Origin: Gordionus sp. m RMFG-2023
Taxonomy: Eukaryota > Nematomorpha > Gordioida > Chordodea > Parachordodidae
Assembly (NCBI RefSeq): GCF_954871325.1
Contig: NC_088777.1
Span: forward strand, 22,483,366-22,547,365
DNA length: 64,000 nucleotides
Reading direction: 5' to 3'
The notes beneath the pieces were generated by a model. The model was not told the origin of the DNA. It did not search any database and saw only the letters and a list, made by a program, of their open reading frames with translations. The position numbers and the translations under genes are program-made. Of this stretch, positions 44,929-57,296 are shown piece by piece. Each line of letters begins with the position of its first letter. The first letter of the stretch is position 1.

Positions 44929-45089
44929 TTGTTAAATTATATTTTTTAATACCGTACATTTTATTTATTTTATATATTTTTTTAAATATAGTTATTTACA
45001 ATAAATTTTTAATTAATATAATAATCTGTATTATATTTATACATTTTGAAATTTATTTTATTGTATATTATCATTAAAATAAATGTATA

Positions 45090-45510
45090 GTTAAATAAAG
45101 AGACGTTATTTATATTAAAGTATTTTAATAATAAATAAAATCTATAATGAAATTCTCTAAAATTTAATTAAAATCATTATTTTTAGCAATCAATAAGATA
45201 TATTGAGTGATCATAAGAAATGGAGGGAGGGGGGGGGGGGGGATTTTTTTTCTTTCTACACTGGATGGATTAATTCATAATTAACTAAACATTGATAAAA
45301 TTTTTAGAATAATGCTTCCAGCCGCTTATTAATCATAAATTTGGCCAAAATTCTGTTACTAATATTTTTTTCATTTATGATGGCTATTATAGTGATGACA
45401 CTAATAAAGCACATAATATTGGCAAAGTTTAAAAATAAATTTTGGGGGTGAAGAACCCAAAAAAATTTTAAACCCCCCCCCCCTATGTATAAATCCTGGT
45501 TACGCCACTG
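45090..45510 (+). other. 3' end of hAT element B with poly-G and poly-C tracts
   Basis: It contains TAAATAAAATCTATAATG, GAGTGATCATAAGAAATGG, a long G run (about 45225-45242), then a 13-C run (45471) and ends CTGGTTACGCCACTG. Confidence 0.8.
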
Positions 45511-45518
45511 AGCCCATT

Positions 45519-46380
45519 CTTGGCATGAAGAGAGACTAATATTTTTAATGGGAGTTGAAATATTAATTTGAAAACGAGTATTTAAATAGATTCATTATTT
45601 TATAAGACACCCAATCAGATAGTTTATTATTAGATATTTGCCGTTTCGACGTACTTAACATTGTGACAATAAATAACCTTTTAAGGTATTGCAGTATTAT
45701 ATTTTAAAAACATTACCTTAATGAAAGGATAATAAATAAGATTTATAATATATTTCGGCTTCCTTTCATATAATTTAAAACCTTCAGTTCAATGTTATTT
45801 GTATTATTAAACTCAGCAACATTTGTTTCACTAAAAGAAAAGTAATCATCATTTTCTTTATTAGATGTTAAATTTGGTGTTATCGTTTGAGCTTGATTAT
45901 ATACTCATTTTGATGTGTCGTGGTCGTGTTTTTTAATAACAAAAACAGCAAAAAAAATATAATATTTTTAAAAAAAGAGAATCTATATTGTTTCTTTCAT
46001 TATTGTAATATACATTAACGTAATAGTTTGATACATTGTTTTATTAACACTTCGAGCGACGAACATTGACAGATTGATATAATCGTGATGATATATAAAG
46101 CGTGATAAAAAATAAGACATCATGATAAAATGTAATTCATATATTTACTAAATTAAATACTTAATTCAAATAAATATATTTATATCGAAACGCACTATAC
46201 AATTATTATATCAATAACCAAAGTATGAATTTAATAAAAATACTTCTCACGAATTTTCAACTCTGGTACTACATTTATGGCTTCTTTTAATAATATATTA
46301 TGAAAGTATTTTTTTTTTTATTATCCAACTCAATCCATAAGTTCTTAAATGCCAAAAAAGCCTCATTATATTCATATCAC
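45519..46380. other. A+T-rich stretch, nothing recognised
   Basis: I see no open frame, terminal repeat or tandem structure that I can support. Confidence 0.4.
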
Positions 46381-46389
46381 AGGAAAAAT

Positions 46390-46600
46390 TTTTCTCAGCC
46401 CATAACATCTTGGGCAGCTCTTAATAAAGGTAGACAATATTGTAAACTTGAATTTTTAAGATAATCTATGTCCCTTTCAAATTTAAATATACTTTAATAT
46501 GTTTAACAAAATTTGTGTTGAACCCTTTATCATTTTTTTGTTTATACATGTTTTACATTCAGCATGTACATTATCCTTTTTAACTTTTATTTGAAAAAAA
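46390..46600 (-). pseudogene. BED-type zinc finger remnant of a hAT
   Basis: On the minus strand AECKTC, then KGSTQILLNILK and downstream KFKFTILSTFIKSC and GLRKIFPVI suggest a decayed BED finger (C-x2-C, N/S-T-x-x-L-x-x-H-L-x-x) and the start of a hAT transposase. Stops interrupt it and the His of the finger is not evident. Tentative. Confidence 0.35.
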
Positions 46601-46929
46601 TTTCCATCTAAAATTTTAAAATTAGGATTTGATTTAGGGGAACTTATTGTAATAATTTATATTTAACTATCATAAATGTTAATCATCTATGAATTAAATA
46701 TATTACATAAAATTGGATGATATTCTATCGAGTTACATTTATATATAAAATATAATCTTACTTATTTCGTTTTGGTGTTGTTATTTTTTATCTATATCTT
46801 ATTATGAGTTAGAAATTTTTCAGTTAATTTTGGTTGTCAATATATTTAAAATATTGCGAAAAAATAAGAAAATTAATACTAGATTCATGAAGAAATGTAA
46901 AATTTTAAACATGAATTTTAAAAAGAATC

Positions 46930-47097
46930 TATCTGCTTATCTTTTGTCAAGAAAGTGAAAAAGATACAAGTTTCTTTTCAGAATAAAGAATCCTAGATAC
47001 AGATACTTATCTTATTTAAAAAGTCAAAAAGATACTGATACAAGATATAAAAAGGATCATGTATCTTTACAAGTATTCACGATACTACAAAACTCTG
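46930..47097. repeat. Cluster of GATACAGATAC motifs ending in a hAT-like terminus
   Basis: Repeated AAAGATACAAG, AGATACAGATACTTATC and GATACTGATACAAG motifs lead to a CAAAACTCTG end (47088-47097), which resembles the right end of a hAT (CAGAGTT..). The same motifs are seen at 34430-34560. No left end is found. Confidence 0.45.
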
Positions 47098-47619
47098 TTT
47101 ATAACTTATTTTAGTGAAAACTCATAGCCACTTGGAAATGGACACCTATTTTACAAGTGGATACTAAAAGTGTCTAACTTATTTAAAAAATGTTCTATAA
47201 TATTTAAACTTATAAAGATAATTAATGGAGGGCTTCGTCTCCGATACTTCCCTTTGGCTGGCCTTCATCTAGTTTTTGTTTTCTATAGATTGACTATAAT
47301 TAAATATAATAATCATGAACACAAATATGAATCTAACTCCTTCATAACCAATAATGAATGACTTAAATCTAAATTTTAAGATTTTCTTATAATAAATTTT
47401 AGAAATTTTTTTTAAAAATAATTTTTACTTTGTAATTAAATAGATTATAAACCAATTATTTTATAATATATTTTGATTTTTCACTATTTTGTATTTGCTT
47501 AAAGCAAAAGGTAGAAAATTATAAAAATAAAGTGGTTTCATGCCACAAGAAAATAATATTTATTTAAATGCGCTCTAAATTTTGTAAGAAAGCTAATTGA
47601 CGGCAGAGAATGATGAGCA

Positions 47620-48960
47620 GGGATTCAAAATATATATTTTAATAAATCAAAATTTATAAATATCTTAATTTGGAAAATAGATTAGGCTTATGAATTTACT
47701 AAATGAATAAATTATGATTATGTAATGGTTCTGATATTGAATGAATTATTATAATTTCTATCAAAGAAAAATTCGGTGATGAATTTGAGTACAAATCAAA
47801 ATCTCATGTTGATTATATCTAAATAATTGGATTGAAATTGCAGAAGAATAAAGTGAATTCACATTACAATTATTAAATGAGAATATAATAAAATTTAAAT
47901 AATGTAGTTGAATAATTTTTGGTGTATCAAGACTGTGGTAAATTTGGATGATAATTCATATGATTAAGTTTTGGGAATCGGATATATTTAGATAATAATT
48001 TAATGATTGTGAAAATAAGTTAAATGTGACTTAGAAGAAATTGATGAGGAAACTTATATTAAAGGAATTAAGATTTTGACAAGGTTTTTTTGAATAATGA
48101 ATTAAAATTTGATGAAACAAAATGTAATTATTACAATTTTACTATAATTGGGTAAATAATATTTTCAAAACATGTATACTAATGATATAATAAAATTTAC
48201 ATGGTAACTGGGTTTATGGATTATGATTATGGATCTATGGCAATTTACACATTGAGGGAAAGGTTACTGAAAGAACCTGGCTAATTTGAACATTAGGATT
48301 GTTACTGATTAAATAACCTATCTGATTTGGACATTGGGAAAATGGTTACTGATAAAAGAACCTGGCTAACTAGACGTAATAATAAAATTACAATGCTGTG
48401 GGCTGATTCAAGTTAAAAGGGGATAGTCCAGCGGTAAGACTCATTGACATGGACTAGTTTTTACTTCTCAGTTAATGATAATAAGGAGTGGTAGTTAAGA
48501 TAAAAAGGAAAAGGGTGTTGGCGTTTACAGGGACTTCATGGTGGTTCAAGCAATAACAATTATTCAACGAAAGTTCAACGTTTAATGACTTGTAGACTAT
48601 CCACGTGGGTACTATTGGTGACAATTTGTGCAGAATTGGTTATAGTGGGATCCTCGAGAACCATTTATAGTTTAGGCTATTGGGATCATCCAAGGTTTGC
48701 GATTATACTAGGATGTTTTGGATTGGATAAAGAAGGTGGGGGAGAGATGTAGTGATTGGCTACCTAACACGATGATGGATATGCGAAAATCATTAAACGG
48801 GATCATGTGTTTTTGGAGATGGAAAAGTTCTAGAATGATTGGAGGTGTTATCGATTTTATATGTTGACTATTCTGATTGTATATGATAATGTAACTTTGT
48901 TATATCGGATTATATATGAATGATTAATATTATTTGTATAAATGGGTTATTTGATTTTTT
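47620..48960 (-). repeat. Dispersed repeat, permuted unit (copy 2)
   Basis: Reverse complement relative of 3000-4085. Read on the minus strand it begins with the TTTATACAAATAATATTAAT region, then CCATCTCCAAAAAC (48832), GGTAGCCAATCACTACA (48762), ATTACGTCTAGTTAGCCAGG (48385), CCATAGATCCATAATC (48244) and GTCAAAATCTTAATTCC (48085). Landmark spacing in the two copies implies a circularly closed unit of about 1.3 kb. Confidence 0.7.
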
Positions 48961-49239
48961 TTTAAAATAAGCCCCGCCTGGTACGGGCTGGGCCTACTTT
49001 CGCAGATATCTATTTAAAATACCTTTTTCTATGCTTTCGATAATAAAAGAAGATTAGTTGTAGTTCTGAGAGATATAAATATTGAAAGCAAAAAAGTAAA
49101 GAGAATGAAAATAGGTAAATTAATTTATATATAAGATATTATATTTGTAAAAAATAGGAACTATATGTGGTGAGGCTCATTGTGAAGATATCTCTGATGG
49201 TAATAATTTTTCTAATGTAATTAATAATAAAATTATATA
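48961..49239. other. Spacer
   Basis: A+T-rich with one G+C-rich phrase (GCCCCGCCTGGTACGGGC, 48971). No gene is seen. Confidence 0.4.
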
Positions 49240-49545
49240 GGCATGGAATATGATGAAGTTGCTATGGCAAGCCTGATTGGTGGTAGCAACAATACTTATA
49301 AAGGTATATTGGATCATGAAGAAAAAAAAAATCATGTTTTAGTATTCTATAGAGATTTTAAAATTGATCGTGTAATTCTTTTTAAAAAAAATATTTTTGG
49401 ACTTTACTCAAAGCTGGAAAATATATATTAAACTCTTTAGAGCCATTTATTTCGATTTTTTTAGTTATAAAATTTATTAAAATTCTATTAACAATTCCCA
49501 TAAGTGCTTGTTCTTCAGGACGATCGTTTCAGGTTGAGCTAGGAC
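49240..49545 (+). pseudogene. hAT transposase C-terminal remnant
   Basis: A frame with YDEVAMASLIGGSNNTYKG is followed, in another frame, by LLTIPISACSSGRSF, close to the hAT dimerisation consensus (L.IPAS...ERSFS). Decayed. Just downstream a CAGGTGCATATGCAGGGG (49601) with flanking G and C tracts looks like a hAT terminus. Confidence 0.45.
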
Positions 49546-50078
49546 GACAATCCTATTTTTTAAACTTAAAATCAGTGAATAATTTAATATTATAGAAGCA
49601 GGTGCATATGCAGGGGGTGGAGTAGGGGATAAATCTACCCTCCCCCCCGGTCAAGAAGTTCAAATGTCGGCTAAAATACTACTGTTTTATGATTATTATT
49701 TATATTTTATATTAATCATTTATATCTGTTAACGAAAATATATATTCCTATTTAAATTTATTTATCACATTCACAGCAGAGATAAATACGCTGATAATTT
49801 ATTCTATAAATTAATATCGATTCCATCATTTTAAAACCAGAGTTGTTAAAAAATACTTTTCAAATGGACACAGATTCAGGTAATTGTCTAAACGTATCTA
49901 GATACCGATATAATTTTTATTATAATGTAAGGTGTTCATAATGCTGAGTTTAGGATTCTGTTGTTAAAATAAAAATATTGAAGTGAGCTAAAAAATTTAT
50001 TGGGCTGATATATCATTTATATATAAATAAAATAATGATTGTTAGATTTCAATAAATCATATATAAAATATATAATTG

Positions 50079-50390
50079 AGGCGTATCCATGATTTTCCTA
50101 AAAAAGGGGGGGGGGTGGATTAGGCGTGTTTTACTGCCATATTATTGGAAGTCTTTATGTCCACTTATGGTTGGTTATATTATATTTTTATAAAAATAAT
50201 TTTGGGTTTTCACTTATTTTTATAAAAATGCTTTTTTTTCTAAAATTTTTTAATAATCTTTCTTTCAAATTCTTCATTATATTGAAATATTATATACATT
50301 TTTAGGGAATGGTGGGGGGGGGGGTATAGATGGGAAATTTTAATTGTTGGCTTAATATGATAATGAGAACAGGAAAAATTCCGATGGGAG
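50079..50390. mobile_element. hAT MITE relative of 33166-33541, right end unclear
   Basis: GAGGCGTATCCATGATTTTC is followed by a 10-G tract, then TTTTATAAAAAT-rich sequence, a second G tract (50314) and GATAATGAGAACAGG, the same order as in 33166-33541. I could not find the right terminus or a duplication. Confidence 0.5.
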
Positions 50391-51220
50391 TAAATTATTA
50401 TAAATAATTATTACATTTTAATAATAACACATTCTCCAAATTTCTATCATTAAGTCACCCCCGTTTATCTGCAAATTTTTTTTAGCAACACTAAACTCTT
50501 TATTTTGTTATATTCAATGAATAACAATTTTATTGGTATAATCATTAAATTATTTGTATCCCGATTCAATCGTACCATTTAAGAGAGATGAATTAAATTA
50601 CTTAAAATTTATCTTTTTTTTAAACCAATTGTCATATTTTTTTATTTTAATAATATAAAACCGTTCGCTTCACTACATTCATTCTTTAACTCTATTCCAC
50701 CAAAAGTAAAACTCTTTGGCATTGTTCTTTAGAGTAATACCTGGTAAATGTTAGTTGGTATTCTCACGAGAAAATTAAAATATAAATATATCTGGATCTA
50801 AATTTGAGTCAAATTACATATTATTAAATATTAAAAAAATTTTAATATCCCTTTGGTCTCTCCTCTAAATACACTATTGACGGAATGATATAAGCTTGTT
50901 CAAATTTCAAATTTATATAAACAATAGAAATTTTAGCAATTGGCAAAATAACCTTACAAAATAAGCAATCTAGGGATAATGAAAGTAAAAATTTGATAAC
51001 TTTTAAAGGGAAGACACTAGCTAAGTGTTCAAGGTTGACTGACTACTCCCTCTAACTTCTTATCCATCTAATTATTTTTTCTGAACATTTCACCGAATAT
51101 ATAGTTATGTTATGTATCCTACCATTATAAAATAAATAATTAAATAAAAATGTTTTTATCCTATTGAACCAAAATAGTTTTATGCATTTTTTGCCTAGCG
51201 AATAAAAAACATGTTAAAAT
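50391..51220. other. A+T-rich stretch, nothing recognised
   Basis: No coding frame or repeat that I can support. A TTTAGCAACACTAAA phrase at 50483 resembles one end of a hAT MITE without a partner. Confidence 0.4.
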
Positions 51221-51224
51221 TTAA

Positions 51225-51811
51225 CTCTTCAATACTCCAGTGGAAACACAAATGTTCTAGTGTGGTCTAATAAACCTGAATTTAAAATAAATATATCTCC
51301 AATTTCCAATTATAGTCATATTTTGTATTTGCATTTTGATATAATATAGAACTAACCTTAAAACTTTATAAAATATTTATTTATTTTAATTTACTATGCT
51401 TAGATAAAAAATTTAGGAAGAATAACTTCGGCACAACTTTCTAAAATGGCGTTAAAAAAAATTAATGCTGAATATTAAGTAAAAAGAATGATTATTGGAT
51501 ATTAAAACTTAAACATTTCAAAAATTATTATTTATTCATCAAAATAAAATGGAAATTTTTTAAAATAAAATACAAATTAAGGTTTAAATAAAACTAACGA
51601 ATTCATTCTCTGGGGTTTCACAGACCCCAATTAGTCACTAATTGATTATATCTTAAAAACCACTAAAGTATCAACCAAAATAAATAAAATTTAGAGTATC
51701 CAAAATATACTAAATGAAACTACTAAAAATTATAGTACATAATAATTAACCGTTTTTTATGTAATACAAATTCTAGCATACCTGGGGTCCTATAAGTGGA
51801 ATATTGAAGGG
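51225..51811. mobile_element. piggyBac-type MITE
   Basis: TTAA flanks both sides (51221-51224 and 51812-51815). The left end CTCTTCAATACTCCAGTGG and the complement of the right end CCCTTCAATATTCCACTTA match at about 15 of 18 positions. The TTAA target and CCCTT start are typical of piggyBac. A GGGGTTTCACAGACCCC hairpin lies inside (51612). 587 bp, non-coding. Confidence 0.75.
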
Positions 51812-52129
51812 TTAAATATTATTTTTATATTTTTTTGTTTTTTTCCTTCTTTATTTTCACTCACGATATATTTCTATATCTATAGTAAACTTTGAAAATA
51901 AATGAGTTAATAATCTTTTCTTTAATATTTTAGAGGGAATTTACAGTAATTTTTTTTTACTAAATTTAACCTTGAATTAATCACAGTTATTAATTTAATT
52001 TTTAATATTACTAGATTTGTTTTTAATCTATTTCCATACTTGAGTACATATATAGCTCACATAATTTACCTATTTCTTGATCAGGAAAATAAAGTATTAT
52101 TTAATTTTTTCCCTCTTTTTTAGCTGATA

Positions 52130-52800
52130 TATATATAAAATAAACAATCAGCGCACTTCGCTCACTCTCTCACTAGGTTTCACGTAGAGTACGTTGTTGG
52201 CATAGCGCTTTAGACAAATTTTAATATATACATTTTTGCATGTAGCATCCTCTCTTTGAATATTTCCACCAACGCACCAGAAAATAAATGCAGCATAACA
52301 TTTTATACTATAATTTACTCAAATATTTCTCTAAGAATTAATATTAAATTATTGATATACATATAAATAAATATGGTTAATAAAAATATTTAATCTCATA
52401 TATGAATAAATTCCAAATAAACTCTTATCCACTATAATCAATTTATCAGATCCAATCATTCTAAAGTAAATGTAAACCTGAGAGTCATATTTACACAATA
52501 AGTTATTTATGCGCCTATTACCCACTACTATTGAGATTTACAAAACCCTCATTTTAGGCAATTTTTTTAAAATAACACGATTTTAGCCCAAAAATTGCCT
52601 AATCTTTAGTCTAACTACAATCAACTATTTATCAGATCTATATGCAAAATCGAGAAGCTTATTAATATTTATTGATGAGCATTATTTTGACAGTAATCTA
52701 AACGTTACTGTTTACTCTATAGCGCTGCCTGCATGTCGTACTCTCTGTGAAATAGAGTGTGAAAGTGAGCCGAGCGAACGGTGATTATCTATTTAAACTT
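52130..52800. mobile_element. MITE with long inverted repeats
   Basis: The left stretch CGCACTTCGCTCACTCTCTC ... GAGTACG ... GGCATAGCGCTTTAGA is mirrored on the right by the complement of TCTATAGCGCTGCC, CGTACTCTCTGTG and GAGTGTGAAAGTGAGCCGAG. The arms are about 75-90 bp at roughly 70 percent identity. The flanking duplication is not certain, so the superfamily is open. It lies about 320 bp beyond the stop of the Cys-rich gene. Confidence 0.6.
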
Positions 52801-53120
52801 TTTCTATTTGAATTTATGTATTAAAAATTGTCAATATTTTATAGTCACCAGTCCCATAAATTTCTAACTTAAGATATTCTTAAATAACTTCTAGAAAAAT
52901 ATATTTTCAATTATTACCACCTCTTATAGCCAATTCCAGCATACGCGCCTGTATGGAAGTAATCAGTTAACCTTAAAACATCATAATATAACTCATATTA
53001 TGTAATATACTACTATTACAGAGTGTGTCATTCTATTTATGAGATGCCATTGTAAATAATTAGAGCATAATTATACTTTTACAAATTATTTGGAATTATC
53101 AATATGAAATTATCATAAAT

Positions 53121-55159
53121 TTAAGTGTTCCCTTTTGAGTGCTCTATAGTCATTCTTTCCCCAAAAATATGTTTAAATATTGAATATTTATCCAAATGGC
53201 GGTAAAAATTATTGGAAATAGAATTATGTTGGATATTATCTGTGGATGTTAATATTTCGACAGATGTTTTGTTTTTAAAATTTGAATTGGCATTCGATTT
53301 CTTAAATTTTTTCCAATTATAATTTAACATAGATGGATTGAATATATAAGTATATGTCGGTGGTTTTATAGTCGTTTTATACATTCCTTGTTTAATGACC
53401 TTTATTATGTCAAATTTTTTGGTATTATTTAATCTATATTTCTTAGTGATATGGAGCTTAGGTGGTGACAAAGATTTCTTAAATTCGGTTGTATATTTTT
53501 TGATATTACGAATAGATGAAATGTAATAGTTCCTTTTTTTAATTTTTTTTCTCAGGATTTGTGAGGACCGATAGTTAACGGTGGTGTATTGAAATTGAAT
53601 AATGTTTTTTTTTAATTCACGACTCAAAAATTTAGAATTTTTAAGAATTTTTTCGTTAGCAACCAAATGGTTTATTTTTGGTTTGTAAGTATACTTTGGA
53701 ATTCTTTTGATAACCGAAGGAGCATCCCAATAACTTGAATCATATATTTTATTAGTTTCGATATCTTTCGATGTTGGAGTGGCCACAGATACAATTATAC
53801 TCTCAAAAGAACTTTGGGATAAATCTTTAGAATTTTGAACGGGATCAATTTGAAAAAGAGTTTCAGACTTCGGTAAGTTGTTTTCAGTTACTTGCGATAT
53901 ATAATTTAATTGATGTTTTTTTTCCTCTATTGAAAAAATTGGGAAATTTTTATGACAACATATGCCATGAGTTTTGTGTCTGTCATCACAGATGTATTCC
54001 CTATCTTGAATCATGCACTGCTTTGTTGAATTGCATGCCATTTGTAAGCATTTTATTTTACCTTTGAAATATATATGGAAGTCATTTAAATCTTTCTCCT
54101 CTGCAAAACTTAATTTACGTGTTGCTAATCGGACAATTTGACCGGAATTTCCGTTAATAGTTCCATCACTACAACATTCTCCAGTTTTACTAATGACTTT
54201 GTGGTTATGACAAAAGTAATTATCAGGGCATATGGTATAAATTGTGCATATCAATTCTTTTCTACATCTAATATCTGTTTTTTTCTGTAGCTTGTAAGAA
54301 AATCGGCGATCACTCAAATTTTCTTCGATATTGTCAAACAAATTTAATCTTTCTATATTAGCTTTAGGTAAAATTTCACTCAATATTATGTAGCCTATCT
54401 TTGCATCAGGTCTGACTTCTTCAATATCCGTTAAAATCTTTAACGTATTTTCATCGTCATTATTTGGTACTATCAAATCAATATAATCTGTCCCTTCTCC
54501 GTTTTCATTTATTCTTCCTATTGATTGTTTTTGGTCTAATTTTGGGCCGAATCTTATAATTTGACTATTTTCAGCCTGCGGAATTTGATTTATCAGTTGA
54601 TTGGATAACATAATATCTTGATAATTACGACTATTGTAGTCTCTACTTTGAAATGAGCTATACTGACGATTTACGTGAATATCTTCCGTGTTTGATGAAG
54701 GCATAGGATATTCAATTAATACAGCCGTTGTGAGTGGATTATCAGTATTAACCTCTGGAAAGATATTCTTATGGTCATCGATGTGAAATTCTTGATGTAT
54801 GTTATTTTCATTATATGACAAATTCTCAATATAATTTGGCTTATTCAATAACTTTGTATTAATGGGAGTCCAATAAGAGGTAGGATTTTGATTTTGTAGC
54901 AATAGTTGTCTCCCTACCGTATTACTAATCATTTTCGCTTCCTTATTGTTAAGTCTTTTTGATGCGCTGCTAAAATATAGAGGTCTGTTTGTCGAAATAT
55001 CATGTGTAGTCTCAGTATCGTTTTGTAAAATCATTAATTTAGTTATACAACACAGACCAAAATCACCGTATCTAAAATCGCAAATGTGTTCAAATGGGCA
55101 AAGTGTTTTATTTGTACAAGCTATTTTCTTACATTTTTCACTATCTAGCCTAGCTTTTT
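53121..55159 (-). CDS. Cys-rich gene exon 3 (all modules)
   Basis: 2039 nt starting after TATATAG. It encodes EKARLDSEKCKKIACTNKT and onward to the C-terminus ERMTIEHSKGNT and TAA. A single-exon reading from the internal ATG at 55034 would lose the first Cys module and the signal peptide, so the spliced start is preferred. Confidence 0.85.
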
Positions 55160-55374
55160 CTATATATCAAAATTAAGTAATAAATTAAATTAAATTAAAT
55201 GAATAGCTTGGAAACCTGCATCTTTGTTGGGAATGCATTCTATAATTAACACTGATAGCTTATTGTAGACAAAATAAAAATAATTTTTCAATAAAATGAT
55301 TAATTTAAATTTAGAATTACCATAAATAAAAAGAATATTCTGTCAGAATTAATGATAAAAGATACTAATTTCAT
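53121..55374 (-). CDS. Secreted 711-aa protein with three six-Cys modules
   Basis: Three exons give 711 aa. The start MKLVSFIINSDRIFFLFMLS with VLIIEC after it is a signal peptide; cleavage is likely near residue 26-32. Cys modules follow C-x4/5-C-x5-C-x5/8-C-x9/11-CC at residues 42-70, 331-362 and 403-434 and contain all visible cysteines except one in the signal region. The spacing loosely recalls Lustrin- or EB-type modules, but I cannot name the family. The rest is Asn/Ser/Thr-rich and probably disordered; the last 250 residues are Lys-rich and basic. Introns are 62 and 56 nt, both GT-AG and phase-consistent, which supports the model. Likely extracellular or cuticle/matrix; function unknown. 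No close neighbour gene. Confidence 0.8.
55216..55258 (-). CDS. Cys-rich gene exon 2
   Basis: 43 nt, LSVLIIECIPNKDA plus one base. The acceptor is CAATAAG and the donor CAG/GTTTCC. It completes the hydrophobic signal segment. Confidence 0.65.
55321..55374 (-). CDS. Cys-rich gene exon 1
   Basis: 54 nt, MKLVSFIINSDRIFFLFM; the ATG at 55374-55372 follows GAAAA. The donor is GTAATT. The exon rests on the signal-peptide logic and phase, since there is no transcript. Confidence 0.65.
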
Positions 55375-57081
55375 TTTTCAAAAAATATCACTAAAATGTA
55401 TATATTAGCGTGTTAGTTTAAAATAAAATTGCCACATTTTTATCTCATTTTATGATTTCATTTTATGTAAATATAAATATAATTCAAAGGTATAAAATAA
55501 ATAATAGATAACATAGAAATCGTTAATCCTTTACCATATTATTTTTACAAAATGTTTAAAGAAATTGTCACTTATAATGTATTAAAAATATAAATCAAAT
55601 TTAATTTTTTTTAACTAGGTTATTAAATATTAATATGAATTTTTATAAATAGTTTTTTATATAAATTATTTTTTTCAGTATTATATTTGTGCAAATTTAA
55701 ATTTATTTGATTTTACTGAAAGTAATAATTTATTAAGACAAAAAAAATGATATTAAACATAGAAATCATATCCTTTGTTTTTTTAACTATATTTTTAATC
55801 TTGATATAAATTTCTGTCCGTCAAATTTATAAAAAATATATACAACTTTAAGGCATAGAAATCATTTTTTTATTTTAACACAGTACAGGCATCGTTATAT
55901 CTTATCACATAATAGTGCAAAATTGTCAATTTTTATAAGCTGCCCAATTAGATAATATTTTTGGTGTGGTCAAATTAATTATTTGGCAGGCTGAGCTGCT
56001 TTACTCCTATTTAAGGGTTGTTACAGCATTTAATTCAGTTTTGACATAACCCTGCTTAAAAATTTTAATTTAGTTGAAACTTTATATCTTAAATTTACAA
56101 AGCGAGATGTTTCAATACAATTATGGTGCCCCTAACTCATAAATATTTGACCCATATTTTTTTAATAAAATTTATAGTGTTGAGAATTATGCTTCACATG
56201 AAGCTGTGGACACCAATTATTAGGGTTGCTATATAGCATTTATATAACTGTTGGTGTGCGGTATGCCAATTTTTATAATTTTAATTAAGAATACTAATTC
56301 ATCTGTCAATATTAATCTGGATTTTCACCAAAGCAGGGAAAAATTTTATATGCATCACCGAAATAATATTCCTTTAAAGTATTCAATAAAAAAAATCAAT
56401 AATTTCAAAATATGCTTTTAAATAATCCAATTGGAATCATTTTGGCAATAAAACTTTATTTTTGCATCAACCAAAGTCATTTAAATTTTTGGCCTTTTTT
56501 GGTGGATTCTTCCAGGTCTGGGAGCATATTAAATTTCCAGACTGAGTTGACTTACTATATCTTTATAAGATAAAAAGATACATTTTCTTTTATCTTTTAA
56601 TACATTTATATTTGTAAGTTAGTCAACAAACTCTTTTAATTAACTGAAGATAATTAACGGCCCGTTCTATGAATCATATATGGAAGCTTCCGCATTACTA
56701 TTTTTATCAGAAAAATAAAATAAAACAGCGAATTGCTAAAATTCTCATAAATAATGCGAGCTGCTTCTAGCGGGGATGTGAACCCTCTGACAATATAAAG
56801 GGTCAGGAAAAGATATATTGTTTTCATATATAATTATATTCCGTATAGAAAATACACATACAACAAGATTTTAAATGTTGTATTTAATCACACAATCATA
56901 ACATCTTCTAAAATATCATCTTTGAGATTTCCAAGCATATGTGGCATTATATATTTCAAAGAAGAAATATATGTTCCATGCTGCCCTAAAATAAATAGCT
57001 ATCTTTGTAATACATTATAAATTATTGCACTTCTGTCTTGGTACACTCATGATGATTCTAGATAAGATATATATTTCTGGA
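55375..57081. other. 5' flank of the Cys-rich gene and A+T-rich spacer
   Basis: No further exon, promoter box or transposon end can be supported. Confidence 0.4.
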
Positions 57082-57296
57082 TAGTGTTGTTAAAAGGCTC
57101 GATTTGAGCTGATTTTTAAAAACGGCTAACTCAATATTTTAAAAAATGCCTGAGCATCAGGATTACGCTAATAGATGTTAAAACTTTTATACCATCTGTG
57201 AGAAAAATCTTCAGGCTTGCATAATATATTTCTGGATAAAATATTGAGTTCACCGGTTTTAAAAATCCATTCAAAACGAGCCATTTAACAACACTA
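57082..57296. mobile_element. Short hAT-type MITE
   Basis: 215 bp with inverted ends TAGTGTTGTTAAAAGGCTCG and, complemented, TAGTGTTGTTAAATGGCTCG. Similarity extends inward through GATTTTTAAAA and AACTCAATATTTT, about 60 bp per arm. Flanks TTTCTGGA and GTTCTTGA match at 6 of 8 bases. Confidence 0.75.

Larger units (their letters stand above)
34711..45510 (+). mobile_element. hAT element B with two nested hATs
   Basis: The left end CAGTGGTGTAGACAAG is followed by a G/C-rich stretch. The right end GGTTACGCCACTG follows a C tract. Flanks AGCGCATT (34703-34710) and AGCCCATT (45511-45518) match at 7 of 8 bases. Its own sequence is about 34711-35473, 38682-38929 and 43999-45510 (roughly 2.5 kb); the rest is two later hAT insertions. 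Transposase remains in the outer parts match element A in order and wording. Confidence 0.88.

Noticed and set aside
48411-48470. Possible tRNA-like stretch GGGGATAGTCCAGCGGTAAGAC
   Set aside because: It resembles an A box, but no B box (GGTTCGANTCC) or acceptor stem follows; it lies within the permuted repeat.
47090-49845. A hAT bounded by CAAAACTCTG (47097) and CAGAGTTGTT (49838) with similar 8-bp flanks
   Set aside because: The two ends face the wrong way (right end on the left), so they cannot bound one element; the flank similarity is likely chance in A+T-rich DNA.
54946-55176. 76-aa plus-strand frame
   Set aside because: Shadow of the Cys-rich protein's exon 3 on the opposite strand.
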